The position numbers were made by a program, and so were the translations under genes. From an uncultured Acidobacteriia bacterium (GTDB lineage: Bacteria > Acidobacteriota > Terriglobia > Bryobacterales > Bryobacteraceae), in contig CAIVPR010000044.1 in assembly GCA_903907865.1 (NCBI GenBank), positions 186,001-250,000 of the forward strand: a stretch of DNA of 64,000 nucleotides. The letters are read 5' to 3'. Below are positions 17,402 through 25,320 of this stretch, one piece after another. The notes beneath the pieces are model-generated. The model saw only the letters and a list, made by a program, of their open reading frames with translations. It was not told the origin of the DNA and did no database searches. Positions within the stretch are counted from its first letter, which is position 1; the number at the start of each line of letters is the position of its first letter.

Positions 17402-18943
17402 CTATGCCGCCATTGGAAGCGCGATCCTCAGCCCGTTCAGTTGACGGTCCAACGATTCGATCTCCCTCTTCAAGTCTGCTCGCATCTTGGTTGCTCGTTC
17501 TACCACTTTGTCGCCATTGCTGCGGACCGTCTCCGCCCAGGTCTTGATCTGCTCCAGACTGTCCAATTGCTTCTCAATGGCACGTGTCGCAACGTCAATC
17601 GCCTTCAGTGCATGATCGCTCTCGATGGAATCATGGCTTTCCCGGATCACTAGGGCGCGCGCAACGCTAAAGGCAACTTGAACGCGCAGGTCGCTATCGA
17701 CATTCTCCGAGTCCCACGTTATCAATATGTCATCGCCATAGCGGGCGAAGGGCCCCAACGATTCTGGTGCAGTCTTCGTGGAGAAGACAAAGATCCCAAT
17801 CTGCGCTTGGCGATTCTTGCGTCCCTCTGCAACTTCAGCCAGCGCGCGTGTCAGGTTGTAGCTTCCATCCTCCTTCGCTTCCCATACAATCCGGGCTCCG
17901 GGAGCCGCGCTGTCGGGCCCGAGGGTTGTGACAAAGTCTCCGGTCTTGCAGTTCTTAATCACACCGGTCGTCTGCCCCACAGACTCGAACGGGTCGTTCT
18001 GCTTTTGTGCTTCTACTGCCAAGAGGCGACCCAACTCCGCTTCGAACGTGTTGCCGTGGCGTTTGGAGCGCGAAGCTTCCTTCTTTGTAGCCTGCATTGC
18101 CGCCAAGGCCTCCCGGACATCGCTGCGGAATGTGGCATTGTCCTTGGCAATCCCTTCCACCAAATGCACCAGTTCCCGCTTGATACGAGACAACGGTGAC
18201 GCTTCGTCGTCCAACGTCAAGCTCTCGTGAATTCGGCTCCGTGCGCTTTCGACGCCTTGCACCAGCCGCGACAACGCCGAGTCCGGGTGGTCAAGAGAGA
18301 ATTCCTTAGCCAACCGGTCAACCTCTCCTTGCAACTCCGTTTTCAGTACGCCATTGCTCGTCGTCAGCTCCCGAACCATCCTGGTAAGCGCGGAGGCCGG
18401 ATTGTCCAGCGAGAATTCTTTCAATACCCGGGCCTGTTGCTCTGTCAAGACCGTTGCTACAGTCTTTTCAATGTCGCCCTTGAGTTGGGAGAGCGGACTG
18501 CCGGCACCCAAATGTTTAGTAAGGGATTCGGTCAATGTGGAGTTTTGTCCGCCCAGATGGGCTCGCAGCATCTTGTCCAATTCCCCGTCTCCCCGCACCA
18601 ACGCCTCGATGCGTTGCGGGAAGCAGCCTGTAGTGGGATCAAAATACTGGGTAACCGTCTTGGTAATCGATTGAAGAATGTCGTTGCCCCGGCTCTCCAA
18701 TGTGTGCTCCATATCGGCAATCATTTTTTCGCCAGCATTGCGGATGGTCGTGGCATCAAGTTCGCCCGCAGCTTGCCGGAGTGCCAATACCCCCAATCGT
18801 AGTGCCCCAGTTGCGTACTGTTCGCGTGGGGTCCCTTCGGGATACTTCCGTAGTTCTGTTATCACGTCAGGATCCGAAACCTCCAATTGCAAGCGGACGT
18901 TCGTCTGGGAAAAACCATGTTCTGTGTGTGTCTGTGTCTGCAT
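17402..18943 (-). CDS. Coiled-coil protein with PD-(D/E)XK nuclease-like C-terminus, first gene of BREX operon
   Basis: The product is 513 residues. The N-terminal two thirds are charged and helical with a repeated motif: GSPLSQLKGDIEKTV (about 148), FSLDNPASALTRMV (about 177), FSLDHPDSALSRLV (about 215) and LTLDDEASPLSRIKREL (about 242). The consensus is hxLDxxxSxLxRhh. After a basic linker (SRSKRHG, about 291) the C-terminal domain has FEAELGRLL, GDFVTTL (Asp336) and IVWEAKED (Glu355, Lys357), then NRQAQIGIFVFS. This is the D...ExK order of a PD-(D/E)XK nuclease, as in DUF2130-like proteins. A final coiled coil ends the chain. It is not a BREX core gene, yet it is promoter-proximal and only 3 bp from brxA. 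A DNA-sensing or cleaving accessory is the most natural reading; nuclease activity is inferred. Confidence 0.85.
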   Translation of the reverse strand: MQTQTHTEHGFSQTNVRLQLEVSDPDVITELRKYPEGTPREQYATGALRLGVLALRQAAGELDATTIRNAGEKMIADMEHTLESRGNDILQSITKTVTQYFDPTTGCFPQRIEALVRGDGELDKMLRAHLGGQNSTLTESLTKHLGAGSPLSQLKGDIEKTVATVLTEQQARVLKEFSLDNPASALTRMVRELTTSNGVLKTELQGEVDRLAKEFSLDHPDSALSRLVQGVESARSRIHESLTLDDEASPLSRIKRELVHLVEGIAKDNATFRSDVREALAAMQATKKEASRSKRHGNTFEAELGRLLAVEAQKQNDPFESVGQTTGVIKNCKTGDFVTTLGPDSAAPGARIVWEAKEDGSYNLTRALAEVAEGRKNRQAQIGIFVFSTKTAPESLGPFARYGDDILITWDSENVDSDLRVQVAFSVARALVIRESHDSIESDHALKAIDVATRAIEKQLDSLEQIKTWAETVRSNGDKVVERATKMRADLKREIESLDRQLNGLRIALPMAA

Positions 18944-18960
18944 TGTCAGCCGTTTCTGTC

Positions 18961-18978
18961 ACCGGCAGATTAGCCGGT
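18961..18978. promoter_or_regulatory. 18-bp palindrome A, candidate operator downstream of BREX promoter
   Basis: The sequence is ACCGGC-agatta-GCCGGT. It shares both half-sites with palindrome B at 19024-19041. It would lie at about +3 to +20 of the predicted BREX transcript, upstream of the first start codon. Confidence 0.65.
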
Positions 18979-18987
18979 CACAAATCC

Positions 18988-19016
18988 ATTGTGCCATGGG
19001 CAGATGAAAAGGTCAA
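18988..19016 (-). promoter_or_regulatory. Predicted sigma-70-type promoter of the BREX operon
   Basis: On the minus strand a -35 box TTGACC (19016-19011) and a -10 box CACAAT (18993-18988) are separated by 17 bp. This places the transcript start near 18981, about 40 bp before the first gene. An AT-rich stretch (gtaattat) precedes the -35 box. The promoter is bracketed exactly by two 18-bp palindromes. Coordinates may be off by one base. Confidence 0.6.
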
Positions 19017-19023
19017 TAATTAC

Positions 19024-19041
19024 ACCGGCAAACTTGCCGGT
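19024..19041. promoter_or_regulatory. 18-bp palindrome B, candidate operator upstream of BREX promoter
   Basis: The sequence is ACCGGCAA-ac-TTGCCGGT. Its outer six bases on each side are identical to palindrome A. The two centres are 63 bp apart, about six turns of B-DNA, so a bound regulator would sit on the same face on both sides of the promoter. Confidence 0.65.
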
Positions 19042-19271
19042 TAAAGAACCGGGCAGAAGATGTCAAACTGCTCCTTCAAGCCGTTCTCTCGCACACTGGT
19101 GTCGCTAACCCCTCAGAACTGTGGCAACCGAAATCGGAGTCACCAACAACGAAAATAAATCCGTGTCCCCCCAACCCCAACAAAATAAATCCCAAACCCC
19201 CACCAACCTACCCCCTCCACCCTCACCCACCCCCGTTTTCCCCGCCCCTCCGTTCTAAACTCAATCCCGTT
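19042..19271. other. Intergenic stretch, strongly C/A-rich on the + strand
   Basis: No gene is seen. From about 19140 to 19260 the + strand is almost devoid of G and contains two copies of aaaataaatcc about 30 bp apart within runs of C. It leads directly to the start of the frameshifted repeat-family gene at 19272. Confidence 0.5.
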
Positions 19272-20112
19272 ATGGAGCACTTCATCCCCACCACCCCAAC
19301 CCGCTTGGCTGCTACCCGCACCGCCGCCCAAATCGCGGCCGCCCGTGCCAACGGAGCCAAATCCCGCGGCCCCGTCACCCCCGAAGGCAAGGCCGTCTGC
19401 GCCCGCAACGCCCTCCGCCACGGGCACCTCGCCAAAATGGCCGTCGTTCCCCGCGAATCCGAAGAAGCCTTCATCGAACTCTCCCGCGATATCCACGCCG
19501 CCTTCGCGCCCCGCGACGAGCACGAGCGCGCCCTCGTCGACACCATGATCCTCTCCCGCTGGCGCCGCACCCGCTATGTCGTCCGCCGCCCTCGCCCAGC
19601 AAATGGCCGACCACGAGGCCGCGCCCGAGATCCCCACAGAGCAGCTCACCGACCCCGGCCACGCCCTCTACCTCGCCGTCTCCACCCTCGCCGCCGGCGA
19701 CACCGCCTTCACCCTCCTCGAACGCTACGAAACCCGCCACACCCGCGCCTACGAACGCGCCGCCCGCAGCCTCATGCTCTACCGCAAGTTCCGTCAGGAC
19801 GACCCCGCCCCAACCGCCACCGAGCAGTTCACCGACACCGCCATTGCCGAACCTACCCCCGAACCTGTTGACGCACCCGCCGCCCCGATCGCCGTCGAAT
19901 CGGTCGCCGCCGAATCTGCCGCCGTCGAACCTGTCGCCACCCCCCAGCCCCCCGCCGCCGACTCGCAAACACGTTTTTGCCAAACAAACCCGGGCCCCGC
20001 CTCCGCGCCAAACCCAACGCCAACCAATCCCGACAAATCTGTTCCCAACCACCCCCGCCCGGAGTCTCCTACAACCGACCCCGACCCCGAAAACCGCGTC
20101 AAAACCCAATGA
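19272..20112 (+). pseudogene. Frameshifted acidobacterial repeat-family protein
   Basis: The first frame (19272 to about 19580) encodes an N-terminus with ARANGAKSRGPVTPEGKA, NALRHGHLAK and DEHERALVDTMILSRWRRTR. This matches a paralogous family common in Acidobacteriota and planctomycetes whose members carry a 'GPxTPEGKxxxxxNAxxHG' motif followed by a helical domain with a RW.LRR element. The continuation of that domain (ALAQQMADHEAAPE ... TLLERYETRHTRAYERAARSLMLYRKF) is in another frame, starting around 19576. A single frameshift between about 19565 and 19590 would join them. The 3' part is a low-complexity tail rich in Pro, Thr and Ala. It could be a real decayed gene or a base error; function of the family is unknown. 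Confidence 0.65.
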
Positions 20113-20288
20113 CACCCACCCCTCCCGCACCATGCCAACCCGACGCCGACCCCCTCTCGCACCACCCGTGCGCCTACTCGATTTCCGAACGTCTGAAGTG
20201 GCAAGCGGCACCCCGGCGCAATGCCACACCCGGAGTCACACATTTCACCCCCGGACGTGTTAGAGTGGCTGCTAAGCGAGGGCGTAGA

Positions 20289-23200
20289 ATGATGTTGCGC
20301 GTACCGGTATTAATCCTTTCCTGTTCACTCACTCTTCTGGCCAGCCAAGCCACCGACCGTGCCCACAAGCTTGAGGACACTGGCGATTCCACCGGAGCGC
20401 GCGCCGCCTACGCCGAAGCCCTGAAAGCCACGCCCAACGACGCCGAACTCCGCGCCGCATGGGCCGAATTCCTCGAACGCTACCACGATCCCGCCGCCCG
20501 CGCAGAGTACCGCAAGGCTGCCGCCGGCTGGAAGTCCGCCGGCAACAACGCCAATTCCACCGCCGCAGCCCGCCGCGCCGTCATTCTCGACCTGCTTTCA
20601 GGAGACCGCCAGGCCGCCGAGTCCGACCTTGCGCTCTACCAGTCCGCTGGCGGCAAGGACCTTGCCCTTCCGGCCCCCCCGGCCCCGGACGCGGCCCGTC
20701 CGATGATCGATATCCCGGGCCCCCTGCGCTCCTTCGCCCGTATGGCGGCAATCTCCGGCGATTCCAATCCCGATACCGTGCTCCCCGCGCTGGCCCGCAA
20801 CGTCGTCACCAACGGCTATCAGGCCTCCCGCAGCAACGAGGCGCTCGAAGAAACCGAGTACCTGAAACTCGTCCACCGCTACGTCGCCCAGGCCCGCGAA
20901 CTCGACAAGATGGCCGGGCCCGATAAGGTCATCAAGGTCCCCAACTGCGAATCCACCCAGACTAACGACCTGCTCCGCATTCTCGGCTACCGCATGCGCG
21001 GCGGCTGTGGCAGCGAGGTGGTCCTCGAAACCGTCAACGCCCAGCGCGCCTTCCTCACCACCGACTCCGGTTTCCCGCTCTCCCAACTCGAACAGGCCCT
21101 GCGCACCGACAAGCCCTTCACCCACGACTTCCATCCCACCCAAGTCCCCGTCCTCTACACGCCGGACTACTGGATCACCGGCAAGGAGAAATCGGGCGAT
21201 TTTCTGGATGCGTTTTTGGGCGACCCAACCCTCTGCCGCCTCTACCTAGGGATGTCGAAGCTGGATCCCGAAACCGCCAGCTCCCTGAAGCAGGCGATGA
21301 CGCCGACAAGGCTCCGGGCCTTCGCCAGCGTGCTCGACTTCTTCGGAGGCAATTTCGAGATCCGCCAAGGGAAGGCCGTAGTGCCCGGCGGCGCGAAGTC
21401 GGCCGCCATGTGGACGGAACTGGCTGGTGCGTCCCCCGACAAGGGCCCCGAATTCATCGAAAAGCTCATGATCAAGGACGACGGCTGGCTCGCGAGTCTC
21501 TACGACGCCCTCGCCCGCATCCAGGGCCCGGTCCGCGACTATCTGACGGACCCGGCGCGCATGAAGCGCTTCTACGCCGCCGTCCGCGGGAAGATCACCA
21601 CGCCGGGTCCCGCGCGTCCCGTCTTCCGCTCCAATGCCGACATGATGCTGCTCACCACGCGCCTCCAACTGGACGCGGCGGGCAACCCGAAAATCCCCGG
21701 TGGCATCGAAGTCTGGAAGGGCTTGTTCGCGAAGAACCCGCGCGGCAAGTACGACGCCAAGCTCAGCAAGGCGGCAGCCACCTGGAAGGACGCCGACGAC
21801 GTTCTCGAAGCGCTCTTCGCCCTCTCGCGCAAGCCGGTCGACAACGAGCCGCTCAAGATCTTCATGAGCCTGTCCGATATTGATCGCGGTCGCGCCGCCC
21901 CCTTGGACACGGCCACCGTGGACGCGCTGGTCAAGGTCTGGAACGTCTACGGCTCGCAGTACTCCATGTTCGGCGATGCCGCGACGATGGACAAGACCAT
22001 CCTTGCGTGGCTCACCGCGGCCCAGGCCGTGGACAAGCTCCACGACAACCAGTTGCGTCAGGATTCCATCGGCACCCTTCAAGGTCTGACGGGCCTTTGG
22101 CAGATCTTCTGCCGCCAAGGCAGCCTCCCGGTCACCAAGGCTGACGACGTTCTGGCCGGAATCGTCGCCCCCTTTGCCGACATCAAGAGCAACCGGGTGC
22201 TGTTCGACGCCGGCCGCAACGGGTTGACCCTGCTTGTGAAGAATACCGGCGCGTCGACCGGGACCCTACAGGACCGCATCCTCGGCCTCTTGGCTGGTGG
22301 TGCCAAGCTTGACGACAGCGAGGCGCGGGTCACCCTGGTCCAGGAGGAGCAGCGCGTCTTCGAGGCACAGAAACTGCTTCCCGCCGACCTCGTCTTTGAA
22401 CTGGCCGACAACCTCGAAGCCGTCACCAAGGGCGAAAAACTCAACTCACAGTTGGCCTCCCGCATGGCCGCCCGCGTTGCAGACATCCAGCTTCCGCGCA
22501 ACTCCATGACCGGAATCGAGAAGAACGCCATGGCCTTCGGCTATTTCGTCGACAAGCACATTGACGACGAGCGCAAGCTGAACTTCCGGGCCATGATCGA
22601 CAAGGCTTCGAAGGATCCCGAGAAGCTGAAGGACATCCGCGGCCTGCTCGCCCCCACGCTGCGCGACACCATCATCGGCTACAACTACATCCACTACGCC
22701 CCGCCGGGTGCACAGATCCTGATGACCAACCCGTTGTTCGTGCGCGGGCATGACTTTATCGGCATGCAGGGAGCCAACCGCAGTTGGCGGACCACCGAAA
22801 TGTACGGCACTGGCTGGCCCTCTAACGCTGGAGGCCGACTGGTGGGCTCGCTCTCAGGCCTGCCCTACGCGCTGGCCGAGGCCGAACAGAACTTCCTGGT
22901 GCCGACCCAGACCCAGGCGCTGATCTGGGGCGACTTGGTGCCGCAGATGATCCTGACCGCCAAAGCCCCCCGCTTCTGGAACGTCCGACCGACCCAGATG
23001 CACTGGGTTGCGTTGAATATGCGGTTTGCCGAGTCGGAATTGGCCGAGGCCTCGGTGAATCCGGCCGAACGGGAGCCGGTCTTCGCGGCCCTGCAGACGG
23101 TCTCCAGTCCCTGGCGTGCCGCGCTGGTGCGCAAGGCCATCACGGACGGCGACGCCAAGCAGGCGGTGGAACTGATGACGCCGTCGGAACTCTGGTTCAT

Positions 23201-23645
23201 GGCCCGCATCTTGTCCGGTCAGAAGCTGGGTGCCGATACGCCGGTTGGCCGCGAGGTGGCGCATTACAGGCTGGTCGCCGCGGAGGACACCAGCAACACC
23301 GAGACTTCCAAGGCCTGGGGTACGCCCAAGCCGACGCTGGCCAATTCGTACCGGTCCGAACTGTTGAACGTCCGCACCTTCCCGACGCTGATGGGGTATT
23401 CCAGCCGGATCATGGCGGAAAGCTGGGAGTCGAACTTGCTCTACTGGGCGGACGTGGCCGACGAGGCGGGCATCTCGCCGTCGCAGTTGAACGTTCTCGT
23501 TCCCGACTGGACCCGCCAGGTGGTCGAACGTATCTTCGCCTCGCACCTTGAGGACTGGCCCGCGCTCCTGAAGAGCCTCCGCGCGGTAGGCGAAGAGGTC
23601 CGTACCAAGAATTCGCAAGCCCCGGCCAAAGCCGGCACCGAATAA
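20289..23645 (+). CDS. Large exported protein of unknown function with N-terminal TPR-like region
   Basis: The open frame runs further upstream, but the preceding 104 codons overlap the low-complexity tail of the previous gene. The ATG pair at 20289/20292 is followed by a good signal peptide (MLRVPVLILSCSLTLLASQA), so the start is placed there, giving 1118 residues. Residues about 25-100 have the alternating small/aromatic pattern of TPR helices (KLEDTGDSTGARAAYAEAL, AWAEFLERYHDPAARAEYRKA). The remainder is mixed alpha with repeated aromatic/Asp segments and no motif I recognise: no catalytic triad, no heme site, no membrane anchor. It is followed by a REP-like repeat and a VWA protein, both probably independently transcribed. 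An envelope or periplasmic scaffold is possible but not shown. Confidence 0.85.
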   Translation: MMLRVPVLILSCSLTLLASQATDRAHKLEDTGDSTGARAAYAEALKATPNDAELRAAWAEFLERYHDPAARAEYRKAAAGWKSAGNNANSTAAARRAVILDLLSGDRQAAESDLALYQSAGGKDLALPAPPAPDAARPMIDIPGPLRSFARMAAISGDSNPDTVLPALARNVVTNGYQASRSNEALEETEYLKLVHRYVAQARELDKMAGPDKVIKVPNCESTQTNDLLRILGYRMRGGCGSEVVLETVNAQRAFLTTDSGFPLSQLEQALRTDKPFTHDFHPTQVPVLYTPDYWITGKEKSGDFLDAFLGDPTLCRLYLGMSKLDPETASSLKQAMTPTRLRAFASVLDFFGGNFEIRQGKAVVPGGAKSAAMWTELAGASPDKGPEFIEKLMIKDDGWLASLYDALARIQGPVRDYLTDPARMKRFYAAVRGKITTPGPARPVFRSNADMMLLTTRLQLDAAGNPKIPGGIEVWKGLFAKNPRGKYDAKLSKAAATWKDADDVLEALFALSRKPVDNEPLKIFMSLSDIDRGRAAPLDTATVDALVKVWNVYGSQYSMFGDAATMDKTILAWLTAAQAVDKLHDNQLRQDSIGTLQGLTGLWQIFCRQGSLPVTKADDVLAGIVAPFADIKSNRVLFDAGRNGLTLLVKNTGASTGTLQDRILGLLAGGAKLDDSEARVTLVQEEQRVFEAQKLLPADLVFELADNLEAVTKGEKLNSQLASRMAARVADIQLPRNSMTGIEKNAMAFGYFVDKHIDDERKLNFRAMIDKASKDPEKLKDIRGLLAPTLRDTIIGYNYIHYAPPGAQILMTNPLFVRGHDFIGMQGANRSWRTTEMYGTGWPSNAGGRLVGSLSGLPYALAEAEQNFLVPTQTQALIWGDLVPQMILTAKAPRFWNVRPTQMHWVALNMRFAESELAEASVNPAEREPVFAALQTVSSPWRAALVRKAITDGDAKQAVELMTPSELWFMARILSGQKLGADTPVGREVAHYRLVAAEDTSNTETSKAWGTPKPTLANSYRSELLNVRTFPTLMGYSSRIMAESWESNLLYWADVADEAGISPSQLNVLVPDWTRQVVERIFASHLEDWPALLKSLRAVGEEVRTKNSQAPAKAGTE

Positions 23646-23646
23646 A

Positions 23647-23700
23647 TTGTAGGGCAGCCATTCTTGGCTGCAAGCCGCCTTTCCAAGCGGCCATAACCGT
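23647..23700 (+). repeat. REP-like double-hairpin repeat, copy 2
   Basis: Starts attgtagggcagcc directly after the stop of the large exported protein. It has the hairpins CAGCCA/TGGCTG (23655-23670) and GCCGC/GCGGC (23674-23691). It matches copy 1 at 7782 with few changes, including the segment after the second hairpin (cataaccg versus tatgaccg). It may also end transcription of the upstream gene. Confidence 0.75.
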
Positions 23701-23761
23701 AGTATCCGGAGCGTCAGCAAGACAAAGTACGATCTCGAACAGGATTGGGAGCAATCAACGA

Positions 23762-24775
23762 ATGGTCTGGAAGTCAAACATCCGTACACTAGTCGCAGCA
23801 ACCCTACTAGCCGCCACCACCGCCGGAGTCTGGCTATGGGCGCAGGAAGGCCCGACACCCGTCTTCAAATCCAAAGTCGACCTTGTCGTCCTAAGCTTCA
23901 CGGTGACCGACAACAAGGGCAAGTACGTCAACGGCCTGAAGCCATCCGACTTCAAGATCACCGAGGACACCATCCCCCAAAAGCTGGCCACCTTCGCCGA
24001 AGGCAGCAAGCCCCCGATGCAGATCCTCGCGGACGGCAGCATGCGCCCCTTGCTCCCCGGCTCGCCGGAAGCCCAAAAACAGGGCACAGGGACCCTGAGC
24101 GCCGACGCCTTTGTCGGCACCAACGTCTTTGTGCTCTTTGACACCAGCAACTTCATGTACCGCGGTTTCGTCTACGCCGAAGACGCCATCGCCGACTTCG
24201 TCCGTGGCCTCGACAAGGCCGACTCCGTCGCCGTCTACACCTTCAGTCGGAACCTCTCGCGCGCCGCGTCCCTGACGCCGGACCGCAACGAGGCGCTTCT
24301 CGGTCTCCGCAAGGCCGTGGCGGGCGACGATACGGCGCTCTACAACGGACTGCTGCTTTCCCTGCGAGATGCCGCCAAGGTGCCGGGCCGCAAAGTGGTG
24401 ATCGTGTTCTCGAACGGTCCAGACAACGCCAGCATGGTGGCCCCCGACGACGTCCGCGCCGTCGCCGAGGATGAGGGCATTCCGATCTACGTCATCTCCA
24501 CCAACGACGTAAACAAGGATCCGATCTCGGCAAGCGTCTTCAAGCGCCTGGCGACCCGGACCGGCGGCAAGGCCTACTGGGCGAAGACGTGGCAGAAGCA
24601 GGTGGAGGCCTTCGACCAGATCCGCGAGGACTTGGGCAATTCCTACACCGTCACCTATTACCCGGCCCCGAACCCGAACGAGGGTTTCCGCAAGATCAAC
24701 ATCCAAGTGGCGGGCGATACAGGAAAGAAATACCGCATCCAGTCGCGCCCCGGCTACCGGCCGCGGACCTACTAG
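23762..24775 (+). CDS. VWFA-related Acidobacterial domain protein
   Basis: The product is 337 residues with an N-terminal signal peptide (LVAATLLAATTAGVWLWA). After it comes a beta-rich segment with VDLVVLSFTVTDNKGKYVNGLKPSDFKITED, the hallmark opening of the VWFA-related Acidobacterial family (TIGR03436). The von Willebrand A domain starts at NVFVLFDTSNFMYRG. The canonical MIDAS DxSxS is DTSNF here, so one metal-coordinating Ser is replaced by Phe. A second strand, RKVVIVFSNGPDNAS, precedes the C-terminal part, which ends in YRIQSRPGYRPR, again typical. These proteins are exported and of unknown role, with many paralogues per genome. It converges on mreD with only 2 bp between stop codons. 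Confidence 0.9.
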   Translation: MVWKSNIRTLVAATLLAATTAGVWLWAQEGPTPVFKSKVDLVVLSFTVTDNKGKYVNGLKPSDFKITEDTIPQKLATFAEGSKPPMQILADGSMRPLLPGSPEAQKQGTGTLSADAFVGTNVFVLFDTSNFMYRGFVYAEDAIADFVRGLDKADSVAVYTFSRNLSRAASLTPDRNEALLGLRKAVAGDDTALYNGLLLSLRDAAKVPGRKVVIVFSNGPDNASMVAPDDVRAVAEDEGIPIYVISTNDVNKDPISASVFKRLATRTGGKAYWAKTWQKQVEAFDQIREDLGNSYTVTYYPAPNPNEGFRKINIQVAGDTGKKYRIQSRPGYRPRTY

Positions 24776-24777
24776 AC

Positions 24778-25320
24778 CTACTCGTATCGTCGCAGATTGT
24801 CGAGCGCCCGGAACAGCACCACCCCGATCAGCGCATTGACACCGGCCAGAATCAACTCCGGCACGATGTCGAACGCGAACGGCTGGTCGAGCAGCGCCCT
24901 CTGCAGCACCCAGTAGAGGAACTGGTGGAAGAGGTAGAAAACGAAGCAGATCACCAGCCGTACCATCGAGTTTTCCACGTCGAACTGCATGCCGATGGAC
25001 GCCGCGAAGTACCCCGAGATCGTTTTGCAGATCCCGAACATGCCGATGTAGTATCGGGAAAACGAGTCCTGCGCCAGGCCCAGCGCGATCCCGATGCTGA
25101 GCCCCCGGATCTGGGAGTGGCTCATCAGGGCGAAGTAGATCGTGACCAGCAGTGGCAGTTCGATGCGCGAGACGAAACGCAGCGTTTGGAAGAGCGGCAG
25201 GTAGACCTGGATCAGCAGCGCGCCCAGCGGCACGGCGAAGTACACCCAGAACGGGTATTTGACGCTCTGCAACTGGCGAGCATCGTCGACCAGCAGACGC
25301 TCCGTCTTGTAGGGCATCAA
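24778..25320 (-). CDS. mreD: Rod shape-determining protein MreD
   Basis: The product is 180 residues with five to six hydrophobic segments (VYFAVPLGALLIQVYLPLF, LPLLVTIYFALM, LSIGIALGLAQDSF, MVRLVICFVFYLFHQFLYWVL, ILAGVNALIGVVLF). The GxxxGLxQDxF pattern is typical of MreD. It is the last gene of mreB-mreC-mreD and its start overlaps the mreC stop by ATGA. MreD is an inner-membrane partner of MreC in the elongasome that positions peptidoglycan synthesis along rod cells. Confidence 0.9.
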   Translation of the reverse strand: MMPYKTERLLVDDARQLQSVKYPFWVYFAVPLGALLIQVYLPLFQTLRFVSRIELPLLVTIYFALMSHSQIRGLSIGIALGLAQDSFSRYYIGMFGICKTISGYFAASIGMQFDVENSMVRLVICFVFYLFHQFLYWVLQRALLDQPFAFDIVPELILAGVNALIGVVLFRALDNLRRYE

